A stretch of 64,000 bases of DNA, from assembly GCF_030272615.1 (NCBI RefSeq), contig NC_081413.1:337560802-337624801 (forward strand), read 5' to 3'. The DNA comes from Cryptomeria japonica. Taxonomy: Eukaryota > Streptophyta > Pinopsida > Cupressales > Cupressaceae. The notes beneath the pieces are model-generated. The model did not search any database and was not told the DNA's origin. It saw only the letters and a program-made list of their open reading frames with translations. This document shows, piece by piece, positions 22,302 to 34,429 of this stretch (within the stretch, counting starts at the first letter, position 1; every line of letters begins with the position of its first letter). A program made the translations under genes and the position numbers.

Positions 22302-23425
22302 TGATGAATACTAAGAGGGGGGTGAATTAGTATGCCAAAAATCTTTGCACTTAAACACTTTGCAAGACTGACAGTAAATCGGTAAAATAATTTAGCAGAC
22401 AAACTAGTTAACAAACATGCAAACCAAATAGCTAATAATGCATTCACCCACAGAAGCACAAACACCATAACACAAGAGATTTTGACATGGAAACCCAAAT
22501 GGGAAAAACCACGGTGAGATGGAACTCACAAGTAACTATCTGTAGAATAGAAACCAGACCGGTTAAGGTCTTACAGCGTTCTTTACTAGAACAGATCCTT
22601 TTAGGAATCTCAATCTCTATTAGGAGATAAGTCCAATTAAAGACTACCTTGCTAGAGGATTTTAGATCCACAGATGTGAATCACCTTGTTAGAGGATTTA
22701 CAAGAGGCTTTTGGGCCTACCTGGTTAAGGGCTACAGACTTGTCGAAGATGTGAATAATCAACAAGTGAGTGATCTAGCAAATAGCACAGATTGCTTGGT
22801 TAGATCCTTGATAGCTCGATCTTAATGCATTACATCATTACTTCAGTCTTCTACACATTCATACTCTCTCTAACTCTTTAGTTACCTTGAACCCTAGCAA
22901 CAACATCAACCTCAACAATAACAACCTTAGAATCCTAGACATGATGTCCTTATAAAGGAATCTGATTTCATGTAGGTCCAATAGGATTACAATACAATTT
23001 CCTAGGTTCAATGCATCTGGACATATCTGGTAACACGACACAAAAAGCACAGCCAGAGAGTCAGCACCATCAAATGATCGGTGGATGGTAACTCATCACA
23101 AAATGTTGATTGGTAACTCATCACAGAGTATTACTGGTTCATACAAAATACCGGTTGCCAGTTTGTCAAAATGAAGACTGGTAAAAATGTGTTATGCTAC
23201 TTTAATCCCTTGTACCGCTTGGTATCCACGAACCGCTTGGGGTCGACATGCCACTTCAGACCGGTAAACACATTCTGCAAAACATCAATAGTCTAAAGAC
23301 TATAATACAACATACCGGTTGGAACAAATACCAGTTGTGCTCTAACTCACACATACGAAGAGGATCTTAATGCAAGTGTGTTTCCATCAATGACAATCAC
23401 AACATGAACATCAAAAATGCCAACA
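22302..23425 (-). repeat. 3' LTR of element F
   Basis: Matches 28850-29972 almost base for base. Near its plus-strand left end it carries AAGAGGGGGGTGAATTAGT, the complement of the C-run word found in the other Copia-type LTRs. Confidence 0.9.
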
Positions 23426-23453
23426 ATCTCCCCCTTTGGCATTGATGGCAACA
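23426..23453 (-). promoter_or_regulatory. Polypurine tract of element F
   Basis: On the minus strand TGCCATCAATGCCAAAG is followed by GGGGAGAT next to the 3' LTR. The same composite word adjoins the 3' LTR of Copia element D (30534-30562), with one base difference. Confidence 0.85.
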
Positions 23454-23992
23454 CTTAGGAAAATAAAATTTTGACATCTAAGTGTTTTACAACAAAAACA
23501 TGCCATTAGCAAAATTGCTCCCCCTAAGCATATACACTATCCCTTTAACAATACGATGTATAAAATTTTTGCATATAGAGCATAAACATTGAGATATCAG
23601 AGTATATATCAAAGCATATAGCAAAATTTTAAATCCAGATACTTCTCCCCTATACTTCTCCAAAATAGATAGAGTACTTCTCCCCCTTTTCCAACAATGA
23701 CAAAGTACCGCTGAACAACCCTTTTTCCATTTGATATTAAAATAATAAGATTTTATGACAACAAGGATAAATACCTGTCAAAAATAGATTTATAGTCCTA
23801 CAAGAATAGTTTCATCGATCGAGACCAGGACTCAAGTAGGGATGTGGCTACTTCTTTCTCTATTTGCATCTGGGAGACCTATTCTTCCATGGCATCAACT
23901 GTGCTCATCTCCTGTGTAACTGTCAAGGCATCCAGGTTTAGATAACACTTCTGAAGAATTTGCAGACATGGGAGTAGAACCAGTTGTAGCTC
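23454..23992 (-). other. Element F 3' non-coding region
   Basis: Follows the accessory ORF stop (23993-23995). It holds several 'ctccccctt'-like words (23516-23527, 23676-23690) resembling secondary polypurine tracts. No gene is seen. Confidence 0.5.
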
Positions 23993-26900
23993 CTACAAAT
24001 CTCTAGATCGTGTGTTTATCTCTTGCTCCATTTTGGCTGACTGGATGTGAAACCGATGAACGGTTTGCCCATAAGTTACAAAGGAATCATAAGGCATCTT
24101 GAATGTGCTCATGTAGGACTGTAAGTTTGTTTGAAGCTTTTGCTTCTGAGCTAGCACAAAATCATAGAACAGATGGGGTTGACAGATTTTGCTAAGTAGC
24201 AGATTTCCCTCATCCAAAGCATCCCTTATATCCTTTTGTTCTTTCTTCAGTTCAGTCCAGAGCTCATTCAACTTCTTCACCAGAGCTATATTAAGAGCTT
24301 TTTGATGCTCCTTCTTGACATTAGCCTCTGCTACCTCTTCAAGGCTCTGCACCTAATCATCTACTACTGTACATAGGAGCTTAAGTCTAGCTAGTGATGA
24401 ATCAGTGTTTGGAAGAGTTGTACCAGGTATCAAACCGGTAAGCGTATCCACAGCTTCTTAGATTACATCCTTCTTCTTCTTCTATTGAATGATTTCAAGA
24501 CACTCTTGAGCTACCTTGATGCTCTGCATTAGCTCCGTTTCACTTGCAGACTGGAGATCTATAGGACCGGTGAGATCAGCTAGTTTAGGTTGACTCCTGG
24601 TTGCCTTTGGAGTCTCCATCTGGGTGCTCTTCGCCGCTTCTCCTTCCTTGTTCTCTTCCACTTTCTTCCTCTCCATGTCTCTCCTCTTCTCTGCTTCCTT
24701 GTCTTCCTTAGCCTTTTTCTTTTCTGCTTCCTTTGTCTTCTCCTGTTCCTTATCTTCTTCTTCCTTCTTTTTCCTCTCTGCTTCCTTCTTCTTCTTCTCC
24801 TCTTCATCTTTCTTCTTTTTCTCCTCTTCATCATTTTTCTTCTTTTCTTCTTCTTCCTTCTTGTTTTTCTCCTCTTCATCCTTTTTCTTCTTTTCTTCTT
24901 CTTCTCCTCTTCATCTTTCTTCTTTTTCTCCTCTTCATCCTTTTTCTGCTTCTCTTCTTCTTCCTTTTTCCGCTTCTCTTCTTCATCCTTCTTCCTCTGC
25001 TTGGCCTCTTCCTTCGTCGCTTCCTTTCTGTCCTCAACTTTCTTCTCTTGTTCAGCCTGATGCTCCTGTCCTGTTTCCTCAGATGGTATCTCTTGGGTAA
25101 CATCCTCAGCATCCAAAGCATAGACATCAATGGTGTCGATTGGTTCAACAACCAGATTTCCTTCATCATCAAATGCTTCATCGAGTTTGGATATAACTGG
25201 TTCTTTCTCAGCTTTCCGGTTGGCGAGACACACTTTGTGAGTCTGGATAGCTATTTTCATATACAGATGGGTGTCTTTTTCGACATCAGCAACTCTTCCT
25301 TCTAACAGCCAGAGTCTTCTGTTTCTAGTGAAGAAGAGTCCTTTATTTTGGTCAATAACATCATACAACTCCGAATTTGATAGGTCAGGAAAGTACTATG
25401 CAAAAACCTTCTCCCTAATTTCTTGTTCTTTCTCTATGGCAATTCACCATCTATTATCTAATGACATATATAGAGAATCCGGTGTCTGAGATTTGATCTT
25501 TGAGGGCGACCAATCATTAATACATAAATACTGAATTATTTCCTTTTCAACCACTTCCTTTTCATCCTCATTGAAGTCATCAAAACACTCAAGTAAGTCA
25601 TTTAGCACTTTTCTCCTAATATTCTTTATTATTCTTTGACAATGTGTCAAAGGTTTATAGGAAGAGATATCTATATTTACCGGTGCAGATGATGTCGGTT
25701 CATCCTTTGTCTTCCTCTTTGCTTGACATGTTTTCTTTGGCTTTTCCTCAGACAAGGTTTCTTCTGAGTCTGGAGAGGTGTGTCTTCCTCTTTCTCTGGA
25801 ACACTTTAGCTGGTGCAACTTCTAGTTTCCTCTTGGATGGTGACCGCTTGGTCACTTTTGGAGTTCCAGTAGTAACCAGTGCGGATGCTGTAGGCACTGC
25901 CTTTGCCTTCTTCATTGTCGGTTCCTTTTCTTTCATTGCTGGTGGTTCCTCAATCGGTGCTATCCTCTCTAGGTAGGTGCCGGTTCTCTTTGCCTTAGGA
26001 TCAAGCGGTGAGGCAATAAGGGTAGAGGCATACCCTTCCAGCATATCATACATCACCTCATAGCCCATTGGCTCTACTTCTTCATGTCTAGGCTCAACAG
26101 CCTCCATTATGCATTTATCTACTTGGATGGTGAAGCAGATGTCATCTTCATATTTCTTGATGATATCACCTGAGATCCTCATCCTTTGGCTCATTTTTCA
26201 TCTGAACTCATCAAAATACTTGTTTAGAACATCAGGGTAACTAGTTCCAATTGCTTGAATTCTCTCCTTGATTTGCTTGGTTACCGGTTGGTCAGGAGAC
26301 CACTGGACATCTCCTACTCCTGGAAAGTATCCTTGAAAGTAAAAGAACAACCCGATCAGTAGTTGTCCAAACTTAAACCTTTGTGCATTATCCTGTTTGA
26401 TCGACTTTATGTTTGACAGGAGTTACCTCTGCATACCGGTGCATAGGTCAAATGATGGGTCCTCCTTAATCATCTGGTAAGCGGCATTTACTGCTGCAGT
26501 AGATACAGAGTTAATTCTATTGGTAGAGAATGTCCGGTAGCCTATCACCATGCAGGCATACTTAATCAGATCATCCTTGATGGAGTTGACTATCATGCCT
26601 CGTGAGTCGCTCACTGAACCGGTGAGCCTTGTCATTTTAGTTTTTCTTATTGTCCTTAGGGCTGGCACTTCCCCTGTGTTGTAGAAACTAGTGACTGCAT
26701 GAATTGCCTGTGACGTAATATCATGCATCCTCTCCAGGTACATTTTTTCACCATGGACTCTACTCAAAATGATCCTTATGTGATCTTCTGTAAAATCTTC
26801 TAGGAAGTAGACAACATTGTGGAGTTTCTTCTTCTCCAAGATATTATACTCTGGTTTGATTTTCTTATCCTTGCCATAAAACAAACCTAACTGGGAGTGG

Positions 26901-27107
26901 ATAGCTAGAGACCCTAGGTCTTCAATCTTGCTGTCTATGTAGTCAGAAATTCCCTCTTCTACTATCACACCAGCTGGAACTTGTGATAGAGCATTATACT
27001 TGGACTTTCGTTGAATAAAACTTTCACATTCAATAGATGCACTAGAACTGGTATGAGATGTGGAAGCTATGATAGAAAATTTAAGAACTTCGAGAAATAC
27101 CTTTTTT
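23993..27107 (-). pseudogene. Element F accessory protein (unknown function), frameshifted
   Basis: About 1000 codons on the minus strand, open from 27107 without a clear ATG (a GTG lies at 26968). The first frame runs to about 25750, a second frame covers 25818-24890, and the first frame resumes to 23993; a few in-frame stops also occur. Block 1 (about 26990-26330) includes SDYIDSKIEDL, HDITSQAIHAVTSFYN, FDLC and then FKFGQLLIGLFFYF. Block 2 (about 25620-25450) has DFNEDEKEVVEKEIIQYL. A long Lys/Glu-rich helix follows (25060-24620), and then a C-terminal helical region. Blocks 1 and 2 are collinear with the accessory ORF of element C. No enzyme motif was recognised. Confidence 0.7.
24620..25060 (-). 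repeat. Lys/Glu-rich tandem low-complexity repeat in the F accessory ORF
   Basis: Imperfect units of about 33-36 bp encode KKDEEEKKK-type sequence on the minus strand. The true frame predicts a long charged single helix; a slip of the frame near 24900 turns it into an Arg/Lys-rich string. The Phe/Ser/Leu-rich plus-strand frames here are its complement. Confidence 0.8.
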
Positions 27108-27524
27108 TAAAACACGTGAATTTAGGGCTTTCCGATTCTCCTTCACTCCACACTCAGTTAGTTTTTGAATCACCACTTTGTGTTCTCCATTTGACCGTTT
27201 GCAGTTTGAATTTGAATCTCCTTCGTGGTTTGTCAATTTCTCAAGATCTCAGCTCAAATCGCCTTTTCGTCACTCTTCTCTTTGAAAAAATTTTCTTCGC
27301 TCGAAAACAAATAGTGAGAAATGATTTGAAAAATGCCTTTAAACATATCTCTCACCTACCGCTATTAATGCTCCTCTATTAGGGTGTAAACCCTAATTTG
27401 CCTTTTTACCATTTCCGATCTTCTGCCAAGTGACAGGTATCACATATCAGTTAAGGTCTTTTATCGGTGTAAACTGAGGGTTCGAAACATTTTGCCGTTT
27501 GCTCCCCCTAAGCTTTTGTGAGGC
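27108..27524 (-). other. Element F spacer between gag and accessory ORF
   Basis: No continuous frame. It contains AACCCTAA-type words (about 27380-27400) and on the minus strand would form the leader of the accessory ORF. No promoter motif is clear. Confidence 0.4.
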
Positions 27525-28830
27525 TTAGTTTGCGAGTTCCAATATTTCCACACTAGGTGCAGAAACTGGTTCCTCTTGTAACACCACTGGTTTCTTCTTC
27601 CAGGTTTTGTTCATATCCACTTGAACAGTGTCAACATCAATGTCTCCTTCTGGAGTGACCGGTATATCATTAGATATGTTCTTTCTTGATCTACAGAGTC
27701 TGGCAATGTGACCCAGTTTGTTGCAGTGATAGTAGACCAATACAGGTGCTCTCCAAGGTCCATTGTTCATGTTTCCATTCTTCCTTCTGCATGTTGCAGT
27801 AGTGTGACCATGACCATGATAGATCATACAATTTTCTCTCCATCCGGTTGCCGCTTGATAGCCACCGCTTCTTGGCTGATGATTGAAGACATTAAATCGG
27901 TTGTGATTCCGGTTCACAAAAGGTTCAGGACCAACTCCTTGGGTCCTCTGAGGATATCTTCTGGTATCATTCATGACAGACCTGCATTCAAATTCTTTAT
28001 GCCCATACTTGTTGCATGCATAATAGTTACCATTGAATCTATAGGATCTAGGCTTATCATTTGGAAATAAGGAAAATTATTGTAAGCCTTACTCCTACAC
28101 ACATTTGCAATATGTCCTTCTTTAAGACAGTTAAAGCAAATAGGTTTAAACTTTCTCTTACCTTTATCCTTTGATGTCGGTTTTTTCTTTGATGCTCCAA
28201 CATTTGTACCAGAGGTCTCACCTTCCTCATGATCGGAATAACCAAGTCCATTGGTATTCTTGACCGGTTTGGTAGATTCAAGCTTTTGCTCAAGCTTGAT
28301 AGTACTCTTGTTGAACTTAGCAAGTATTTCCTTTGACTTAGAGAGTTCTTTGGAAATAGAAGCATTTGCTTCCATTAGGTTTTCATTCTCAAAGATGGCA
28401 CTATTTAGTTCACCTTGCATGTCATCCTTTTCCACTTTTCTAGCATGGAGTTGAGTAGTTAGGGCACTGATCTCTTGTTTCAACTTGGAGATCATGATCT
28501 CTTTCTTTCACCAGATCTTCAGCTTTCCTCTCATTCTCAAGCTCTTGACACATCCGGATAGTCAGTCCTTCCAACTCCTTTCTCAGGTTGGAGTTTGATT
28601 CATTCAACTTGTTTACTTTTGCAATTAGGGCTTCCATGTCTGCCTCATCTACAGAACTATTTTCAGACAGCTCCATCAACTTTTCTGCATGTTCTCTCCT
28701 TTTTGCTTGAGATGCCTTGTATTTGACCATAAGATCATCATAGGCTTTCTCAGACTAAGTGAGCCGTTGACAAAGTTCCCTCAAGGTGTATTCCCCCATA
28801 TCTCTTTCCAAGTGATTAAACTTATAGAAA
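27525..28830 (-). pseudogene. Element F gag: coiled coil plus several zinc knuckles
   Basis: Minus strand, from the primer site to the stop at 27525. The N-terminal half (28830-28250) is a heptad-rich coiled coil with segments such as KLMELSENSSVDEADMEAL. The C-terminal half has a knuckle CFNCLKEGHIANVC (about 28098-28139), a damaged one CMIYHGHGHTTATC (about 27793-27834, second Cys lost) and YYHCNKLGHIARLC (about 27690-27735, first Cys lost); a fourth, weaker candidate lies at about 27980-28040. Frame changes occur near 28495 and 27980. The expected role is RNA binding and particle assembly. There is no UBN2 capsid domain like that of D. Confidence 0.75.
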
Positions 28831-28835
28831 GGTAG

Positions 28836-28847
28836 GCTCTGATACCA
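28836..28847 (-). promoter_or_regulatory. Primer binding site of element F (initiator Met tRNA)
   Basis: Plus-strand GCTCTGATACCA is the reverse complement of TGGTATCAGAGC, 2 bp from the LTR at 28850. It fixes F on the minus strand and is identical to D's site. Confidence 0.9.
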
Positions 28848-28849
28848 AT

Positions 28850-29972
28850 TGATGAATACTAAGAGGGGGGGTGAATTAGTATGCCAAAAATCTTTGCACT
28901 TAAACACTTTGAAAGACTGACAGTAAACCGGTAAAACAATTTAGCAGACAAACTGGTTAACAAACATGCAAACCAAATAGCTAATAATGCATTCACCCAT
29001 AGAAGCACAAACACCATAACACGAGATTTTGACATGGAAACCCAAATGGGAAAAACCACGGTGAGATGGAACTCACAAGTAACTATCTGTAGAATAGAAA
29101 CCAGACCGATTAAGGTCTTACAACATTCTTTACTAGAATAGATCCTGTTAGGAATCTCAATCTCTATTAGGAGATAAGTCCGATTAAAGACTACCTTGCT
29201 AGAGGATTTTAGATCCATAGATGTAAACCACCTTGTTAGAGGATTTACAAAAGGCTTTTGGGCCTACTCGGTTAAGGGCTACAAACTTGTCGAAGATGTG
29301 AATAATTAACAAGTGAGTGATCTAGCAAATAGCACAGATTTCTTGGTTAGATCCTTGATAGATCGATCTTAATGCATTACAACATTACTTCAGTCTTCTA
29401 CACATTCGTACTCTCTCTAACTCTTCAGTTACCTTGAACCCTAGCAACAACATCAACCTCAACAACAACAACCTTAGAATCCTAGACATGATGTCCTTAT
29501 AAAGGAATCTAATTTCATGTAGGTCCAATAGGATTACAATACAATTTCCTAGGTTCAATGCATCTAGACATATCTGGTAACATGACACAAAAAGCACAGC
29601 CAGAGAGTCAGCACCGTCAAACGATCAGTGGATGGTAACTCATCACAAAATGCTGATTGGTAACTCATCACAGAGTATTACCAGTTCATACAAAATACTG
29701 GTTGCCGGTTTGTCAAAATGAAGACTGGTAAAAATGTGTTATGCCGCTTTAATCCCTCATACCGCTTGGTATCCATGAACCTCTTGGGGTCGACATGCCG
29801 CTTCAGACTGGTAAACACATTCTGCAAAACATCAATAGTCTAAAGACTATAATACAACATATCGGTTGGAACAAATACCAGTTGTACTCTAACTCACACA
29901 TTTGAAGAGGATCTTAATGCAAGTGTGTGTCCATCAATGACAATCACAACATGAACATAAAAAATGCCAACA
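28850..29972 (-). repeat. 5' LTR of element F
   Basis: Pair of 22302-23425. A palindromic CCTTATAAAGG at 29495-29505 (22948-22958 in the other LTR) contains a TATA-like TTTATAAG on the minus strand, a plausible promoter. Confidence 0.9.
29495..29505 (-). promoter_or_regulatory. Putative TATA box of element F
   Basis: TTTATAAGG on the minus strand, conserved in both LTRs. Motif-based prediction only. Confidence 0.4.
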
Positions 29973-30167
29973 TTTCACTTTAAAACTAAACATGTTTCTA
30001 TCAAATACAATTTTCTGAAAGAGAATGTTGAAGCAAAATAAGTGAGATTTGTTTATGTGAATACTAAAGAGAAGATTGCAGACATCTTTACTAAGCCTTT
30101 GCCTAAGGAAACTTTTGAATATCTCAAAGACCAGATTGGGGTTATACCCTCACTAGTAGAGACTTAG
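29973..30167 (+). pseudogene. Element D RNase H, C-terminal part
   Basis: Continues the frame interrupted by F: KTKHVSIKYNFLKENV, a stop, then VRFVYVNTKEKIADIFTKPL and LPKETFEYLKDQIGV, ending TAG 30165-30167. This is the standard Copia RNase H terminus. Confidence 0.85.
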
Positions 30168-30533
30168 ACAGCTGATGCTTGGCATCAAACCGACAGAATT
30201 TACAGAGAAATCTTTTTCCGGCTTTGATGGAGGAGAGCTACTTTTTAGGGGGAGTAGTTGGAGTAGTTGGTTATAATAGTTGGTATTTGTAAATGGTTCT
30301 ATGAACTGGTTGTATTTGGTATTTGTATTTCTTTGGCATTTGATGTCAAATGGGGAGAGATATCTGTGGAAAAACATTAAAACATTATCCTTTGGGGAGA
30401 GATTATTCATTAGGGGAGAGATTTTTACTCTCTGCATTTGTATTTTGTATTTCTGGTATTGATCTATCCTGGAGATTGTTGGTTTTTGGTTTTTGGCATT
30501 TTAGCTTTGGCACTTAGATGGTTTTTCCATCTT
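30168..30533 (+). other. Element D 3' non-coding region
   Basis: Between the pol stop and the polypurine tract. It holds purine-rich words (GGGGAGAGATATC near 30353, GGGGAGAGATT near 30395) that may be secondary polypurine tracts. No gene is seen. Confidence 0.5.
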
Positions 30534-30562
30534 GTGTTGCCATCAATGCCAAAGAGGGAGAT
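30534..30562 (+). promoter_or_regulatory. Polypurine tract of element D
   Basis: TTGCCATCAATGCCAAAG then AGGGAGATTA directly precedes the 3' LTR at 30563. Nearly identical to the tract of element F. Confidence 0.85.
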
Positions 30563-31587
30563 TATTGGTATTATGGATATGTTGCACTGGTTTTGTCATT
30601 GATGTCAACACTTATCAACATTTATCCTTCTGGAGATCTTTGGTTATGTTCACCGGCAAGTTTAGTGACTTATGTACAGTCACTGGTATTTGGTTCACCG
30701 ACACTGAGGATGACTTGTTATCATCTGGAGATCACTTGGTTATGTCGAAGACATAGTTTGGACACTTGGTTTTGGATAATTGGTTATTGGTCTAATCGGG
30801 TTGACATATTTGCTATTACCGGCAAATTGGTTTAGGTTATGGACCGACACGCATTATCTATTCCAGATCAGCATGACACATCATGGAGTTGGTTTAATTA
30901 ATTAGTATTTTTGTTGAGCCGACATGATGCATCACATCTTGACTTACTTCTTGTAATTGATTTTATTGCAATATTCTTAGTGAGCCAACCTACACATTTG
31001 GTCTTAGCTTTTGGTATATATGTAAGATCTCATTTGTGAGATGAAGGAATGATATGTAAGGTTATGGTATTGTAACATGGTATGTGCGAATATTGAAGAT
31101 TATATGAACAGACCATAGAGAAGGAGATAATCAGAGCTTAACCGATATTGAATCTAGCATTGGAGATGCTACTTTGAGCAGTACATTATCATTGGATTTA
31201 ATCATCCAATTGTAGTTAGTGTGACTCCTATTTTGTGATTGAGCAGTAAGCTCTTGGTGGTTGGTCTTTTTGCATGTGTAGACCCCATTTCTATACACAT
31301 ACTATCTGCAGTAGTATCATCTAATTATGGGTAAGGTTTCCCACTGTGGTTTTCCCCTTACAAGGTTTCCACGTACAAATCTTTGTGTTATGTGTTGTGG
31401 ATATTGTTTCTCCTTCTGTTTCATGCATTAAGTTTCACCAGTATTGATATTAACTGATAATCTATTTACCGATATTATGTTTGGTTTACCGGTATTAAGT
31501 ATCAAGTTTGATTAAGTTATATTTGGGTTGAAATTATTAGACAACTGATTCACCCCCCCCCCTCTCAGTTGCCTCTGGGTCCTAACA
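30563..31587 (+). repeat. 3' LTR of element D
   Basis: Pair of 17252-18286; the initial TG has become TA. Ends GGTCCTAACA followed by the agata duplication. Confidence 0.9.
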
Positions 31588-33000
31588 AGATAGAGATATA
31601 AAATCATGTTTCTTACTTGCCCATGAAACCAACTTCTTCCCCAGAAAGAAAGCTCCATCAGTAATGCTTTTATGGTCATCTACATCACTTTCCCAATCAA
31701 CATCTGTATAGGCACATAGCATGGAATCATCATTTTTTAGATACCATAAGCCATGATCAACAATCCCCTTCAAGTATGTCAAAATCCTCTTCATAACAGT
31801 AACATGAGTCTCTTTAGGATCAGCCTAAAATCTATCACAAAGACGTACAACATGCATAATATCTGATCTAGTCTGAATTAAGTACAACAATCCACCAACC
31901 ATAGATCTATATAGTCTAATTAACTTTATGAGATTCATCCTTCTTAGACAACTTGCATCCAGTCACCATAGGAGTTCCAATAGGTTTAGAATCACCTAAC
32001 CCAAATTTCCAACAATTCCTTCACATATTTAGATTGAGAAATGAAAATACGTTTACTCATCTGAGTAATCTACAATCCTAAGAATAATTTCACCTCACCT
32101 ATCATAGACATCTCAAACTCCTTTTGCATATCATCAACAAGCTTCATACTCAAATCATCATCACCTCCAAAAATAATATCATCCACAAACACTTCAACAA
32201 TCAAAATGTTATCTTTATCAACCTTAAAGTATAAGTTACTGTTAGCAGTACCTTTATAAAATCCCAACTTCATGAAGTACTTATCCAGTCTAGCATACCA
32301 GGCTCTAGGGGCTTGCTTCAGTCAATACAATGCTCTCTTCAATTTGCACTAGCATGTCTCCTTCATCTGATAAACAAAATCCTTCTGGTTGCTCAATGTA
32401 AAATTCCTCTTCCAAATCTCCATTCAAAAAGGTTGACTTAACATCCATCTGATACACCCTGAAATTATTGTAAGTAGCATATGCAAGCAACAATCTAACA
32501 ACTTCAATTCTAGATATAAGAGCAAAATTATACTCATAATCAATACCTTCCATTTAAGAGCATCCTTTACATACCAATCTTGCTTTGTTTCTCACCACTT
32601 CATCAGCTTCATTCAGTTAATATCGGAACACCCATTTATTACCAATTACATTCTTATCTTTAGGTCTTAGAACAAGCTCCCATGTGTTATTCTTCTCAAT
32701 CTAATTTAGCTCTTCTTCCATAGCTTTTATCTAGTTCTCATCCTTACATATTTCAACAACATCTTTAGGTTCAATATTGGAAATCAAGCATATCTCTTTA
32801 GCAACAAGTCTTCTCCTATTCATCACACCTTTATTCTTATCACCAATAATCCAATTCTTTGAATAATTCTATCTCACATACCTCAGTGTCTTCAGATTGT
32901 TTTGATTCTCAGGTTCTTGATCTTCTTCACCGACAATAGCAATATCTAGATTAACTATCTCTACCAGATCATTTTACTTTAAGATCTCTATTTGCACAGG
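31588..33000 (-). pseudogene. E1 reverse transcriptase and RNase H (first part)
   Basis: The minus strand encodes, from about 32850 down: a KNNTWELVLRPKDKNVI-like start, YEYNFALISRIEVVRLLLAY, QMDVKSTFLNGDLEEEFY, a damaged segment near 32330, the catalytic FVDDIIFGG (about 32170-32196), GEVKLFLGL, then RNase H starting YTDVDWESDVDDHKS and AFFLGKKLVSW. The frame is cut at 31588 by element D and resumes at 17251. Several stops and frameshifts. 32850-33000 is a linker without motifs. Confidence 0.8.
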
Positions 33001-33377
33001 CTTTGAAACAATGTCTTGATCATCAAACTCATATCCACATGCTTTGATTTGTTTTCCATGACATTCATCAACCTTTATATTTGCACTTTCCACTATCTTC
33101 TTCAGTCTCTTATTGTAACACCAGTAGGCTTTTCTCTTAGTCTAATAACCCAAGAAGATTCCTTCATCACATCTTGCATCAAACTTTCCTATATTCTACT
33201 CCCTTTTGATATAAAATTTTCTTTCAAAAACTTTGAAATATATAATTGTAGGAACATGACCAAACTATAGCTCATAAAGAGTCTTATAGGAATCACATTT
33301 TATATGCACTCGGGTGAATGTGTAAACAACAATGATAACATTTTTTTTCCAAAAGGTTTGCCCAACATTTTTTTCAA
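33001..33377 (-). pseudogene. E1 integrase C-terminal and linker region, degraded
   Basis: Copia integrase C-terminal sequence with many stops, for example a GYSTKRKAY-like segment on the minus strand near 33110-33160. It aligns with E2 at about 47460-47700. Confidence 0.5.
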
Positions 33378-34280
33378 TCAACATAGTTCTAGCAGTATCC
33401 AAAATTCTTTTGTTCTTTCTTTCAACAATTTCAACCTCTCACAGAGTGTATCAAACTCATCGGATGTGAATTCTCCTCCTCTGTCAGATCTCAAACACTT
33501 CAACTTCAATCCTATCCCTATCTCCACCTTAGCTTTGAATATATTGAATTTCTCCAATGCTTCTAATTTCTCCCTTAGAAAGGTAACCCACATCATTCTA
33601 GAGTAGTCATCAATTAGCAACATGAAATACATGTCACCCTGCATGCTTGTCACTCTTGTAGGACCACATCCATTAGATGTATACAACTTACTCTTAAATT
33701 AAGTTCTTGTTTTCTTTCCCAACTGACATTATTTGCATATCGGAATAGAAGGCTTTACAATCTTAGGCAAATCTCTGACAACTTGAGCAGAACTTAACCT
33801 TATCATGCAGTCAAAATCTATATGACACATTGTTCTATGCCACAACCAACTATCATCTATCTGAGTAATCAATTAACTTTTCTCACCAGCATTCAAGTGA
33901 AAGATATTACCTTTAGTCTTTGTCCCTGATGTATTCTCTATTCCAGAGGCATTTAGAATCATGCATTTACAATTCTTGAATTGTAAATAATATCCCTTGT
34001 CAACCATCTATCCAACACTCAAAATATTATGCTTCAGACCTTCAACATACAAAATATCATCAATATTATTCTTACCATCAAAGGAAATAGAACATCTACC
34101 ATGGATTACACAAGCTTTTTCATCTCCAAATCTCACTATACCACCATCATACCTCTCCATACTCAAAAATTTTCTTTTATCACCTATTATATGATATGAA
34201 CAACCATTGTCTATTACCCATTCATCTTCCTCTTCAATCTTAGTAGCTAAATCTTTCTCAACTTGTAGAATTCATTGGTA
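33378..34280 (-). pseudogene. E1 protease and integrase core
   Basis: The protease site reads EWVIDNGCSYHIIGDKRKF (about 34215-34160): the catalytic triplet is DNG instead of DSG/DTG. GLKHNILSVG follows. A degraded integrase zinc region (LWHRTMCHIDFDC ... CK) lies at about 33850-33720. The core frame at 33686-33378 shows DMYFMLLIDDYSRMMWVTFL and RSDRGGEFTSDEFD; the frame breaks before the catalytic Glu. Confidence 0.75.
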
Positions 34281-34429
34281 CTAGATTACCTTCCTTGATA
34301 TCAATGAATACAAATTCTTCTTCTAAATTCCCATTGTCCAATTATTCATCTGTCACACCTCCATCAACAACATAATAACATCTCTTGTGATATATGTACT
34401 TCTAGCTATAGGGCCTATCATACTTGTCA

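Larger units (their letters stand above)
22302..29972 (-). mobile_element. Element F: non-autonomous LTR element with zinc-knuckle gag and a large accessory ORF
   Basis: Starts TGATGAATAC, ends TGCCAACA, and is flanked by tttca at 22297-22301 and 29973-29977; element D's RNase H reads through when F is removed. LTRs are 22302-23425 and 28850-29972 (1124 and 1123 bp, very similar, so young). The primer site on the minus strand sets the orientation. The 5.4-kb interior has a coiled-coil, multi-knuckle gag and a roughly 3-kb accessory ORF. It has no protease, integrase, reverse transcriptase or RNase H. F is the youngest resolvable insertion of the left half. Confidence 0.9.
17252..31587 (+). 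mobile_element. Element D: plus-strand Ty1/copia retrotransposon
   Basis: Starts TGTTGGTATT, ends GGTCCTAACA, and is flanked by agata at 17247-17251 and 31588-31592. LTRs are 17252-18286 and 30563-31587 (1035 and 1025 bp, similar by eye along their full length). The primer site is TGGTATCAGAGC. Coding order is gag, protease, integrase, reverse transcriptase, RNase H, all on the plus strand with several stops and frameshifts. RNase H is interrupted by element F. The protein motifs suggest a Tork/TAR-like Copia lineage (tentative). Confidence 0.9.

Noticed and set aside
24590-25305. Long plus-strand ORFs rich in Phe, Ser and Leu that look like membrane proteins
   Set aside because: They are the complement of the Lys/Glu tandem repeat in the minus-strand accessory ORF of element F, in three overlapping frames. 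Composition explains them.
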